From positions 1 to 8,255 of the forward strand of contig JAEZSJ010000181.1 of the NCBI GenBank assembly GCA_023443985.1: a DNA stretch of 8,255 nt. Direction: 5' to 3'. A program made the translations under genes and the position numbers. Source of the stretch: Verrucomicrobiota bacterium (lineage in GTDB: Bacteria > Verrucomicrobiota > Verrucomicrobiia > Opitutales > Opitutaceae). The notes under the pieces are model-generated. The model saw only the letters and a list, made by a program, of their open reading frames with translations, was not told the DNA's origin and did not search any database. Every line of letters starts with the position of its first letter. Position 1 is the first letter of the stretch. This document shows positions 1 through 6,684 of the stretch, piece by piece.

Positions 1-764
1 ACGCCGAGGCAGGTGTCGATCGCGGCGGGCGTGGTGCCCCAGTCCTCGTGGAGCTTGAGGCCGATGGCGCCGGCGAGGATCTGCTCGCGTAATGGTTTCG
101 CGGTGGCGCAGTTGCCCTTGCCGAGAAAACCGAGGTTCATCGGGAATGCCTCGGCCGCCTCGAGCATGCGGTGGATGTTCCACGCGCCCGGCGTGCACGT
201 GGTGGCGAGCGTGCCGTGCGCGGGGCCGGTGCCGCCACCGAGCATGGTGGTGATGCCGGAGCTGATGGCCTCGTCGATCTGTTGCGGGCAGATGAAATGG
301 ATGTGGGTGTCGATGCCGCCGGCGGTGACGATGCAGCCCTCGGCCGCGATGGCTTCGGTGCAGGCGCCGACGATCATCGGGTTCTTCTTTTTGGTGGCGG
401 GATCGGCGTAGTAGGAGCCGATGCCGGACTGGATACCGGGGTTGCCCGCGTGGCCGATGCCGACGATGCGACCGTGCTTCACGCCGATGTCGGCTTTGAT
501 GACGCCGAGGAGCGGATCGAGGATGAGGGCGTTGGTGAGGACGAGGTCGAGCGACTCGGCGTCGGAGGCGGTGGGAGACTGGCCCATGCCGTCGCGCAGC
601 ACCTTGCCGCCGCCGAACTTCACCTCGTTGCCGTAGCCGGCGGCTTCGGCGATGAGGTCGCGCTCGACCTGGACGAACAGCTCGGTATCGGCGAGGCGGA
701 CGCGGTCGCCGGTGGTGGGGCCGAACATCTCGGCGTATTGGCGGCGGGAGAGTTGGAGCGGCAT
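1..764 (-). CDS. ureC: Urease alpha subunit UreC, N-terminal part (runs off the left edge)
   Basis: UreC is the catalytic subunit of cytoplasmic nickel urease, which hydrolyses urea to ammonia and carbamate. The reading frame starts at ATG 764-762 and stays open for 254 codons to the window edge, so more than half of a roughly 570-residue protein is missing. The start is supported by the family opening (LSRRQYAEMFGPTTGDRVRLAD). Nickel-site residues are visible: the HxH pair in GGIDTHIHFICPQQ is H154 and H156, and the lysine that is carbamylated in the family is K237 in GLKLHEDWG, with H239 two residues on. These match H134, H136, K217 and H219 of Klebsiella UreC, each shifted by 20. Most of the shift comes from about 13 extra residues around 113-132, including a KKK run. 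The flap cysteine and the other nickel ligands lie outside the window. There is no Shine-Dalgarno; ureB ends 97 bp upstream. Confidence 0.97.
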   Translation of the reverse strand, partial: MPLQLSRRQYAEMFGPTTGDRVRLADTELFVQVERDLIAEAAGYGNEVKFGGGKVLRDGMGQSPTASDAESLDLVLTNALILDPLLGVIKADIGVKHGRIVGIGHAGNPGIQSGIGSYYADPATKKKNPMIVGACTEAIAAEGCIVTAGGIDTHIHFICPQQIDEAISSGITTMLGGGTGPAHGTLATTCTPGAWNIHRMLEAAEAFPMNLGFLGKGNCATAKPLREQILAGAIGLKLHEDWGTTPAAIDTCLG

Positions 765-792
765 GGCGGGAAGGGCGGGGCGCGGGGGGCAG

Positions 793-837
793 TGGACGGA
801 GTGGACTGTCTGGACGCGGTGGACGAAGTGGACGGGT
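793..837. repeat. Five-copy 9-bp tandem array (TGGACNNNN) in the ureB-ureC spacer
   Basis: TGGAC occurs at 793, 802, 811, 820 and 829, an exact 9-bp period for five units. The other four bases of each unit vary (GGAG, TGTC, GCGG, GAAG, GGGT). In the transcribed direction the core reads GTCCA. The array fills about half of the 97-bp spacer between the ureB stop (864-862) and the ureC start (764), and ends 28 bp before the ureC ATG. The remaining bases of the spacer are G-rich on the plus strand and show nothing else I can name. Function is unknown. Confidence 0.85.
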
Positions 838-861
838 GGCGGGCGAAGCCGGGGAGCGGAG

Positions 862-1236
862 CTAGCGCTTCTTCCTAGAGGCGGTGGCGGCTCGGCGGGG
901 ACTCCTCGCCCTACCGGCGGAGGTATCGAGTGGGCCGGAGACAAGGGCGTTGAGGCCGTGGACCTCGCGGACGCCGGCGAGGGCGACGAGTTCGACCCGT
1001 TTGGTGTCGCCGGCCTCGAAACGCACGGCGGTGCCGGCGGGGATGTTGAGGCGGAAGCCGCGGGCGGCGGCGCGGTCGAAGGTTAGCGCGGTGTTCGTCT
1101 CGAAGAAGTGGTAGTGCGACCCCACCTGTATCGGGCGGTCGCCGGTATTCACGACTTCGAGCGTGACGGTTGGCAGGCCGAGATTGGCCGGAAGCGCGGC
1201 CGGCGCGGTAGAAGGGATGATTTCACCGGGGATCAT
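862..1236 (-). CDS. ureB: Urease beta subunit UreB
   Basis: UreB is the small structural beta subunit of bacterial urease, assembling with UreA and UreC in the cytoplasm; it carries no catalytic residues. The 124-residue protein begins MIPGEIIP, the family's hallmark N-terminus, and contains the conserved block NTGDRPIQVGSHYHFFETN (about residues 31-49) and FRLNIPAGTAVRFEAGD (about 61-77). The start at ATG 1236-1234 is fixed by this N-terminus although no Shine-Dalgarno precedes it: the upstream bases belong to a heptamer repeat. The protein ends TAG at 864-862. Compared with Klebsiella UreB (106 residues), the family core ends near GPLDTSAG and about 14 residues are added, a strongly basic tail finishing SRKKR. 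The tail could be lineage-specific or read from former spacer sequence. The gene sits between ureA (90-bp gap) and ureC (97-bp gap), as separate genes rather than an ureAB fusion. Confidence 0.96.
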   Translation of the reverse strand: MIPGEIIPSTAPAALPANLGLPTVTLEVVNTGDRPIQVGSHYHFFETNTALTFDRAAARGFRLNIPAGTAVRFEAGDTKRVELVALAGVREVHGLNALVSGPLDTSAGRARSPRRAATASRKKR

Positions 1237-1243
1237 GAGTGCA

Positions 1244-1275
1244 GTAGCGAGTAGCGGGTAGTGTGTAGCGAGTAG
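1244..1275. repeat. Five-copy 7-bp tandem array (GTAGNNN) abutting ureB
   Basis: GTAG occurs at 1244, 1251, 1258, 1265 and 1272, exactly 7 bp apart. The three variable bases are mostly CGA or CGG. In the transcribed direction it reads CTAC units with CG-rich spacers and ends only 7 bp before the ureB ATG, so the array occupies the place where a ribosome-binding site would lie. Confidence 0.88.
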
Positions 1276-1286
1276 TCCGGAACAAA

Positions 1287-1321
1287 CGAACTTGGCACTT
1301 GGTGCTTATCCCTTGGAACTT
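1287..1321. repeat. Five-copy 7-bp tandem array (NNNNCTT) just after ureA
   Basis: CTT occurs at 1291, 1298, 1305, 1312 and 1319, exactly 7 bp apart. In the transcribed direction the units are AAG followed by four bases, often ending in CC. The array begins 5 bp after the ureA stop codon. With the GTAG array it takes up 67 of the 90 bp between ureA and ureB, leaving an 11-bp linker at 1276-1286. The two arrays share the period but not the sequence. Confidence 0.85.
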
Positions 1322-1326
1322 CCGCG

Positions 1327-1629
<303 letters not shown>

Positions 1630-1660
1630 GGGAGGAGGAGGAAGAACGGAAACGGAGACG

Positions 1661-1783
1661 ACAGAAGATAACGAAGGGAACGAAGAGGCGGGCGGATCGC
1701 CTGCCCATCGCCTGGCTCAGGGCCTTGGGGCAGGCAGGCTCCCTGGTGAAGGGCTCTTCTTTGTTCTCTTCGTTTCCTTCTGT
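1661..1783. repeat. 123-bp element with 26-bp imperfect inverted arms and nested central hairpins
   Basis: The arms are 1661-1686 and 1758-1783. The reverse complement of the right arm matches the left arm at 22 of 26 positions. Each arm is a degenerate 9-bp tandem repeat of an ACAGAAGNN / AACGAAGNG type unit. Between them, GCCTGCCC at 1699-1706 pairs perfectly with GGGCAGGC at 1728-1735, and inside that loop CCTG (1711-1714) pairs with CAGG (1718-1721). It lies in the urtE-ureA spacer. No T-run follows the stem in the transcribed direction, so it is not a classical terminator. It looks like a small non-coding repeat or miniature mobile-type element; that class is inferred and no target-site duplication was identified. 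Confidence 0.65.
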
Positions 1784-1797
1784 GGAGGTTTGGGAAA

Positions 1798-2574
1798 TCA
1801 GACTTGGAGGTGTTCCTTCACGACCTCGTCGGTGAGGCCGGAGATGGGGCCGGCGGCGACGACGGCGCCACGGTCCATCGCATAGAAACGATCGGCGACC
1901 TCGCGGCAGAAATCGACGTACTGCTCCACGAGCAGGATCGCGAGCTGGCCCTCGGCGTGGAGCGACTGGAGCGCGCGCTTCACTTCACCGAGGAGGTCGT
2001 GGCGGAGTTCCTCCTCCTTGAGTTTCTTCAAGGTATCGCCGATGTGGTCGATGATGGAGGGTTGGATACCCTCGGTCGGCTCGTCGAGAATGAGCAGGCG
2101 GGGGCCGGTGAGGAGGGCGCGGCCGATGGCCAGTTGCTGCTGCTGGCCGCCGGAAAGCACGCCACCTTTGCGGGAGAGCATCTCCTGTAGAACGGGGAAG
2201 AGGGAGAAGACACGGTCGAGGGCGCGCTTGGCGGCGGGCCCTTTCACGCGGTGGACGACGAGTCCCACGTGAAGGTTCTCCTCGACAGTGAGGTGCGGGA
2301 AGATGTCGCGGCCCTGCGGCACATACCCGAGGCCGAGGCGGGCACGGGCATCGGAGGAGAGGCGCTGGATGGGCTGGCCGGCGAAGGTGATCGAACCGGC
2401 GCGGATCGGGAGCACGCCGGTGATCGAACGCAGTGTCGTTGTTTTCCCGACACCGTTGCGACCCATGAGGGCGACAACCTCGCCGGGATACACCTCGAGG
2501 TCGACGCCGCGCAGGATGCGCGAGCCGCCGATGTCGGTCTCGACGGAGGAGAGCTGGAGGCGGGCGGAGGACAC
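1798..2574 (-). CDS. urtE: Urea ABC transporter ATP-binding protein UrtE
   Basis: UrtE is one of the two cytoplasmic ATPases powering urea import, related to LivF. The 258-residue protein shows Walker A GRNGVGKT (38-45), Q-loop VPQGRD (Q87), signature LSGGQ (140-144) and Walker B LLILDEP (160-166). The segment LLVEQY (215-220) has glutamine where many ABC ATPases have the H-loop histidine, which is normal for LivF-type proteins. DEPTEGIQPSII (164-175) is typical of UrtE. Familiar UrtE proteins are about 230 residues; here roughly 20 extra, highly charged residues lie around 181-208, between Walker B and LLVEQ, reading like an added helix (LKKLKEEELRHDLLGEVKR). The start is GTG at 2574-2572, chosen because the ABC fold begins a few residues later; no Shine-Dalgarno precedes it. 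The stop is TGA at 1800-1798. A 240-bp spacer separates it from urtD. Confidence 0.95.
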   Translation of the reverse strand: MSSARLQLSSVETDIGGSRILRGVDLEVYPGEVVALMGRNGVGKTTTLRSITGVLPIRAGSITFAGQPIQRLSSDARARLGLGYVPQGRDIFPHLTVEENLHVGLVVHRVKGPAAKRALDRVFSLFPVLQEMLSRKGGVLSGGQQQQLAIGRALLTGPRLLILDEPTEGIQPSIIDHIGDTLKKLKEEELRHDLLGEVKRALQSLHAEGQLAILLVEQYVDFCREVADRFYAMDRGAVVAAGPISGLTDEVVKEHLQV

Positions 2575-2645
2575 GGTAGCGGAAGAGTGAATTCGAAAAG
2601 CCGGGGAGCTGGAACGGAGCAGGAACGCAAAGCGGAGGAGGAGGA

Positions 2646-2669
2646 TCTGGAACTCAGGAAATCAGGAAA
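2646..2669. repeat. 8-bp tandem repeat (TCAGGAAA) in the urtE-urtD spacer
   Basis: TCAGGAAA is perfectly repeated at 2654-2661 and 2662-2669, preceded by a degenerate unit TCTGGAAC at 2646-2653. It is the left-most of four short-period blocks in this 240-bp spacer (2575-2814). The rest, 2575-2645 and 2745-2781, shows no clear structure. Confidence 0.7.
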
Positions 2670-2684
2670 GGAGGAGTCGGAAGG

Positions 2685-2716
2685 GCACGGGGACACGGAG
2701 GAGGACGGGCACGGGA
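2685..2716. repeat. 8-bp tandem repeat (GCACGGGG-like), four units
   Basis: CACGG occurs at 2686, 2694 and 2710, on an 8-bp grid. The third unit (2701-2708, GAGGACGG) is degenerate. In the transcribed direction the core reads CCGTG. It follows the TCAGGAAA block after 15 bp. Confidence 0.6.
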
Positions 2717-2744
2717 ATGGAGAAATCAGACTGGAGAGTGCAGA
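2717..2744. repeat. 7-bp tandem repeat (NNNNAGA), four units
   Basis: AGA occurs at 2721, 2728, 2735 and 2742, exactly 7 bp apart. The units are ATGGAGA, AATCAGA, CTGGAGA and GTGCAGA. The block directly abuts the preceding 8-bp array, so two different periods are placed end to end. Confidence 0.7.
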
Positions 2745-2781
2745 ACGGTGGGACCACCCGGCGGCGGCTGAATTGGGAGGT

Positions 2782-2809
2782 TCATCAATCTGCATTCTTC
2801 GTTCTTCAT
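2782..2809. repeat. 7-bp tandem repeat (TCTTCAT-like), four units, next to the urtD stop
   Basis: The units are TCATCAA (2782), TCTGCAT (2789), TCTTCGT (2796) and TCTTCAT (2803), on a strict 7-bp grid. The array starts 5 bp after the urtD stop codon in the transcribed direction, the same placement as the CTT array after ureA. Confidence 0.75.
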
Positions 2810-2814
2810 TAGCG

Positions 2815-3585
2815 TCAGCGTACCTTGCCGCGGCCGAGGTAGACTTCGCGGACCTCCGGGTTCGATTGCACCTCGTCGAACTTCCCCTCGCAGAGGACGG
2901 TGCCCTGGTGGAGGACGGTGACCCGGCCGTTCTGCGCGATCTGACGCACGAAGGTCATGTCGTGCTCGATCACGATCAGGCTGTGTTTTCCCGCGAGGGA
3001 GAGGAGGAGCTCGCCGGTGCGGTGGGTCTCCTCGTCGGTCATGCCGGCGGCGGGTTCGTCAACGAGGAGGAGCTTGGGCTGCTGCGCGAGCAGCATGCCG
3101 ATCTCGAGCCATTGTTTCTCGCCGTGGGCGAGCAGGCCGGCGTTCCAGTCGCGCTTGGCGTCGAGGCGGACGAGCTTGAGGAGTTCGTCGAGGCGGTCGC
3201 GGTCGGTGGAGTCGAGGCGATGGAAGAGCGAGGCGAAGACGCCGCGCGGGCCCTTGAGCGAGAGGACGAGGTTATCCCAGACGGTGTGCTCGGTGTAGAC
3301 GCTGGGCGTCTGGAATTTGCGGCCGATGCCGAGGCGGTTGATCTGGTATTCGTTGCGCGCGGTGAGGTCGATCGTGGTGGCGGGATCGGAGCCGAACTCA
3401 ATCTTTCCCGTATCGGGTTTAGCGCGACCCGAGATGAGGTCGAAGAAGGTGGATTTGCCCGCGCCGTTGGGGCCGATGACCGTGCGCAGCTCGCCCTCGA
3501 AGAGGTAGAAATGGAGGTCGGAGATGGCGCGGAAGTCGTCGTAGGTCTTGTTGACGTCTTCGACGGTGAGGAGGGCGGAGGGCAT
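2815..3585 (-). CDS. urtD: Urea ABC transporter ATP-binding protein UrtD
   Basis: UrtD is the LivG-type ATPase that pairs with UrtE under the UrtB/UrtC channel. The 256-residue protein contains Walker A GPNGAGKST (38-46), Q-loop RKFQTPSVY (Q92), Walker B LLLVDEPAAGM (172-182) and H-loop VIEHD (H208). The signature motif reads LAHGEKQWLEIGM (152-164) instead of LSGGQ, the form expected of UrtD rather than a loss of function. Its length is normal. The start is ATG 3585-3583; the conserved core begins within ten residues of it (LLTVEDVNKTYDDF). There is no Shine-Dalgarno, and the 20 bases upstream are 15 pyrimidines. The stop is at 2817-2815. It is separated from urtC by a 99-bp spacer (3586-3684) with irregularly repeated GGGA motifs at 3616, 3624 and 3631 and no other feature I can name. 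Confidence 0.96.
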   Translation of the reverse strand: MPSALLTVEDVNKTYDDFRAISDLHFYLFEGELRTVIGPNGAGKSTFFDLISGRAKPDTGKIEFGSDPATTIDLTARNEYQINRLGIGRKFQTPSVYTEHTVWDNLVLSLKGPRGVFASLFHRLDSTDRDRLDELLKLVRLDAKRDWNAGLLAHGEKQWLEIGMLLAQQPKLLLVDEPAAGMTDEETHRTGELLLSLAGKHSLIVIEHDMTFVRQIAQNGRVTVLHQGTVLCEGKFDEVQSNPEVREVYLGRGKVR

Positions 3586-3684
3586 CGGAGGACAACCGGA
3601 ACGGAGAGGAGAATTGGGAACCCGGGACGCGGGAACGGAGACGATTCGGCAGCGGTGAAAGGGGGAGAGCCCGGGGACGGAGAG

Positions 3685-4857
3685 TCAGGGCTTGGCCGCG
3701 GCGGTGGGAACGGCGGGAGCAGCCGCGGCCGGCGCGGGGGCGGCGGGGGTTGAGGTCTTCTTCTTGAACCAAGCGCGCACCTTGCCCGGGATGCTCACGA
3801 TCCCGCCGGGCAGGAAGAGCACGACGACGATGAACAGCCCGCCCATCAGGAGGAGCCACAGGTCGGGGATCGCACGGGTGGCCCAGCTCTTGAGCGCGTT
3901 GACGCCCACGGCGCCGATCACCGGACCGAGCAACGTGCCGCGACCGCCGACCGCGACCCAGACGACGGCCTCGAGGGATTTGTCGGGCGTCATCTCGCTG
4001 GGGTTGATGATACCGACCTGCGGCACGTAGAGCGCGCCGCCGATCGCGGCGATCAGCGCGCTGACGATGAAGACGAAGAGTTTGAAGTGCGCAGTGGCGT
4101 AGCCGGAAAAGAGCGCTCGGTTCTCGCCGTCGCGCACCGCCTGTTGAACGAGCCCGAACTTGGTGCCGTTCAGCCAGCGGCAGAGGAGGTAGACGGCGAG
4201 CAGAGCGACCGCGGTGACGACAAAGAGGCCGCGCTGCGTGGCGGCGTCGCGGATATCGTGGCCGAGGACGAACTTGAAGTCGGTGAACCCGTTGTTGCCG
4301 CCCATGAGCAGGTCGTTGCGGAAGAACAGCAGCGCGGCGCCGTAGGTGAGCGCCTGGGTGAGGATCGAGAAGTAGACGCCCTTGATGCGGGAGCGGAAGG
4401 CGAGGTACCCGAATATCCCTGCCACGGCGGCCGGCAGGAGCAGCACCATCGCGAGGGCAAACGGAAAGCTGGAGAACGGCTTCCAGAACGACGGCAGCTC
4501 CGTCCAGCCGAGGAAGACGAGGAAATCCGGGATCGGCTTCCGATACTGGCCGAGGTCGCCGATCATGCGCATGAGGTGCATGCCCATCATGTAGCCGCCG
4601 AGGCTGAAGAAGAGCGCCTGGCCGAGGGAGAGCAGGCCGGTGTAGCCCCAGAGCAGATCGACCGAGAGCGCGAGCAGGGCGTAGCAGAGGTACTTGCCCC
4701 AGAGATTGATCGTGAAGTCGGAGATCCAGCCCTGTTGGTTGGCGAACGGCAGCAGCACCACCACGACGACGGCGAGCAGGCCGACGGTGACCAGCTCGCC
4801 GCGCGAGAGGACTCGCGGGTTGCGATGGGCGGCGAAAAGAGCGGCGAGGCGGGACAT
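3685..4857 (-). CDS. urtC: Urea ABC transporter permease UrtC
   Basis: UrtC is the LivM-type inner-membrane permease of the urea importer and dimerises with UrtB to form the channel. I place the start at ATG 4857-4855 (MSRLAALFAAHRNPRVLSRGE), giving 390 residues. The open frame extends upstream to about 5115, but that part overlaps urtB and is low-complexity, so it is not coding. Family blocks are clear: LSVDLLWGYTGLLSLGQALFFSLGGYMMG near the N-terminus, RIKGVYFSILTQALTYGAAL and LLMGGNNGFTDF in the middle, then AVRDGENRALFSGY (coupling loop to the ATPase), INPSEMTPDKSLE and VAVGGRGTLLGPVIGA. Many hydrophobic membrane segments are present. The last 27 residues or so (about 364-390) form a KKK start followed by an Ala/Pro-rich tail, unlikely to be structured. 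There is no Shine-Dalgarno: 18 of the 20 bases upstream are pyrimidines. urtB ends 67 bp upstream. Confidence 0.95.
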   Translation of the reverse strand: MSRLAALFAAHRNPRVLSRGELVTVGLLAVVVVVLLPFANQQGWISDFTINLWGKYLCYALLALSVDLLWGYTGLLSLGQALFFSLGGYMMGMHLMRMIGDLGQYRKPIPDFLVFLGWTELPSFWKPFSSFPFALAMVLLLPAAVAGIFGYLAFRSRIKGVYFSILTQALTYGAALLFFRNDLLMGGNNGFTDFKFVLGHDIRDAATQRGLFVVTAVALLAVYLLCRWLNGTKFGLVQQAVRDGENRALFSGYATAHFKLFVFIVSALIAAIGGALYVPQVGIINPSEMTPDKSLEAVVWVAVGGRGTLLGPVIGAVGVNALKSWATRAIPDLWLLLMGGLFIVVVLFLPGGIVSIPGKVRAWFKKKTSTPAAPAPAAAAPAVPTAAAKP

Positions 4858-4864
4858 GAACGGG

Positions 4865-4898
4865 AGGCGAGAGGAGAAAGGAAAAGGCGAGAGGGGCA
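4865..4898. repeat. Near-7-bp repeat (AGGNGAN) in the urtC-urtB spacer
   Basis: AGG occurs at 4865, 4872, 4879, 4885 and 4892, so the steps are 7, 7, 6 and 7. The 10-mer AGGCGAGAGG is perfectly repeated at 4865-4874 and 4885-4894. The unit resembles the GAGGCGG heptamer in the urtB-urtA spacer. The array begins 7 bp before the urtC ATG in the transcribed direction and takes the place of a ribosome-binding site. Confidence 0.55.
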
Positions 4899-4924
4899 GT
4901 GGGTGAACGAGGCGCGGGCTCGGC

Positions 4925-6649
4925 CTAGTCGAGACTGCGGCTGCGGGTGACGAACAGGCCGGCGGGACGCCACTGCAGGAAGAGGATGATGGCGACGAGC
5001 ACGAGGATCTTGCCCAGCACGGGGTTGCCGAGGACCTGCTGGAGCGATTGATCCGCAAAACCGATGCCGGTGGCGCTGAGCACGGTGCCGGCGATGTTGC
5101 CCACGCCACCCACAACCACCGTCATGAAGCAGTCGACGATGTAGTTTTGTCCCAGTGACGGACCGACGTTGCCGATCTGGCTGAGGAAGGCGCCGGCGAG
5201 ACCGGCCAGGCCGCTGCCGAGGCCGAACGTGAGCATGTTCACGCGGGCCGTCCGCACACCCATGCACGAGGCCATCGCGCGGTTCTGCATGACCGCGCGG
5301 ATGAGCAGGCCGAGGGAAGTGCGCGTGAGCACGAGCCAGACGCCGACGACGATGAGCGCCGCGAAGCCGATGACGAAGACGCGGTTCCAGCCGAGGATGA
5401 CGTCGTTCACCGTCCAATTCCCGCTGAGGAAAGCCGGGCTGGAGACCTGGACGTTGTTCGCGCCGAAGATCAGGCGGAAGAGCTGCTGGAGGACGAGCGA
5501 GACGCCCCACGTGGCGAGCAGGCTCTCGAGTGGCCGGCGGTAGAGGAAACGGATCACACCACGCTCGAGGGCAATGCCGACGAGGGCGGCGGCGAGGAAG
5601 CTCAACGGCAGCGCGACGAAGAAATACGCCTGGTAGCCCCAGCCGGAGACGGCGAGGCCGGGCAACGAGAAGGAGAAGCCGAAGGGGGAGAGCGCGAGCC
5701 CGGCGCCGAAGAGGTTCTGCACGATGTACGTCGTGTACGCCCCGACCGCGATCATCTCGCCGTGGGCCATGTTGATCACGCCCATCAGGCCGAACGTGAT
5801 CGCCAGCCCGAGCGCGACGACGAGCAGGATCGAACCGAGCGATGCACCGCGGAAAATCGTACCCAAAAAGTTGACCATGGAACGGTGCGATTCGATCGCC
5901 CGCAGCGCCGCACGGGCGGCCTCGGCCAACGCGGGCTTGTTGGCGGCCTCGGACTCCTTGAGCGCGGCCTTGACGAGATCGGCGCTCGCGAGGGTATGGA
6001 GCTGCCTGAGCTCGGAGAGAGCCGCGAGTCTCGCGGCATCGGTCGGCGCTTTCAGCCCGATGAGCGCGATGGCCTCGCGCAGGGTGGTGCGGGCACGCGG
6101 TTCGGTCTCGGTGGCGAGGCGCTTCTCGAGGATGGGCAGCTTCTCGGCGTCCTGCGCGAAGCCGACGACCTGGATGGCGCGGAGGCGTTTCTCGAGATCG
6201 GGCGAGCCGAGATCGCGCAGGTCGAGCACGGCCTTCATGGCGCGACGCAGGGCGGAGGTATGTTCGACCGCGACAAGATCGACGCCGACCAGCCGGAGCG
6301 GACCGCCGGCGGCGTCGCGCAGTGGTTGCCCATCAATGACACGACGGGCTTCCTGAGCGTCGGAGGCATCCTTCTCGCCGACAAGCTCCACGGGAACGGG
6401 GTTGCCGTCGGGTGCGGTGTAGACGAAAAGTGAATCCTTGCGCCAGGCGTCGAGGAGCGCGGGGATCGCGTCGTCGGGCTGCCCAGCGAGGGAGGCGATG
6501 AGATCGCGCTGCCGGGCGGGCGCGTCGGCAAAGATGGCGTCGACGAGGATGGCGCGGGCGGAATCCGCGGCGTGCACAGTGCCGGCCAAGAGGAGGGCCG
6601 CGGCGAAGAGGCCGGAGAGCCGGAGGGCGGTGCGGGCGGGATTTCTCAC
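4925..6649 (-). CDS. urtB: Urea ABC transporter permease UrtB with periplasmic N-terminal domain
   Basis: UrtB is the LivH-type permease of the urea importer. The 574-residue protein has three parts. Residues 1-27 are a signal peptide (RxxARTALRL, hydrophobic core LFAAALLLAG, then VHA before ADSA). Residues about 28-250 form a soluble, helix-rich, HEAT-like domain. From about 258 (MVNFLGTIFRGAS) there is a typical permease of some 317 residues. Diagnostic motifs are GVINMAHGEMIAVGAYTTY, ERGVIRFLYRRPLESLLATWG, the coupling loop LIRAVMQNRAMASCMGV and TVVVGGVGNIAGTV. The long N-terminal domain is a known feature of many UrtB proteins and separates them from shorter LivH. The start is GTG at 6649-6647, chosen because the signal peptide begins there; no Shine-Dalgarno precedes it and it has the least pyrimidine-rich leader (12 of 20). 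The stop is TAG at 4927-4925. Confidence 0.95.
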   Translation of the reverse strand: MRNPARTALRLSGLFAAALLLAGTVHAADSARAILVDAIFADAPARQRDLIASLAGQPDDAIPALLDAWRKDSLFVYTAPDGNPVPVELVGEKDASDAQEARRVIDGQPLRDAAGGPLRLVGVDLVAVEHTSALRRAMKAVLDLRDLGSPDLEKRLRAIQVVGFAQDAEKLPILEKRLATETEPRARTTLREAIALIGLKAPTDAARLAALSELRQLHTLASADLVKAALKESEAANKPALAEAARAALRAIESHRSMVNFLGTIFRGASLGSILLVVALGLAITFGLMGVINMAHGEMIAVGAYTTYIVQNLFGAGLALSPFGFSFSLPGLAVSGWGYQAYFFVALPLSFLAAALVGIALERGVIRFLYRRPLESLLATWGVSLVLQQLFRLIFGANNVQVSSPAFLSGNWTVNDVILGWNRVFVIGFAALIVVGVWLVLTRTSLGLLIRAVMQNRAMASCMGVRTARVNMLTFGLGSGLAGLAGAFLSQIGNVGPSLGQNYIVDCFMTVVVGGVGNIAGTVLSATGIGFADQSLQQVLGNPVLGKILVLVAIILFLQWRPAGLFVTRSRSLD

Positions 6650-6684
6650 TGCGCCGCGTAACGCAGGGATTGGGCCAACGAGGA

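Noticed and set aside
793..837. CRISPR array
   Set aside because: Units are 9 bp with no spacer-sized segments, and no cas genes are nearby. The same applies to the heptamer arrays.
171..878. A 235-codon plus-strand open frame
   Set aside because: It is a shadow of ureC, with Gly/Ala/Asp-rich composition and no recognisable family. Other plus-strand frames at 4087-4950, 5762-6433 and 6808-7809 fail for the same reason.
1699..1735. Rho-independent terminator between urtE and ureA
   Set aside because: The stem is real, but no T-run follows it on either strand, so I describe it as part of a repeat element.
2251..3753. A 500-codon open frame on the plus strand
   Set aside because: It lies antisense to urtE, the spacer and urtD, and its translation is a Glu/Gly/Val/Asp-rich mix without domain motifs. 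High-GC genes often leave the opposing frame open.
4858..5115. N-terminal extension of UrtC in the same frame
   Set aside because: The extension overlaps urtB and is Ser/Pro/Arg-rich. The family N-terminus begins just after the ATG at 4857.
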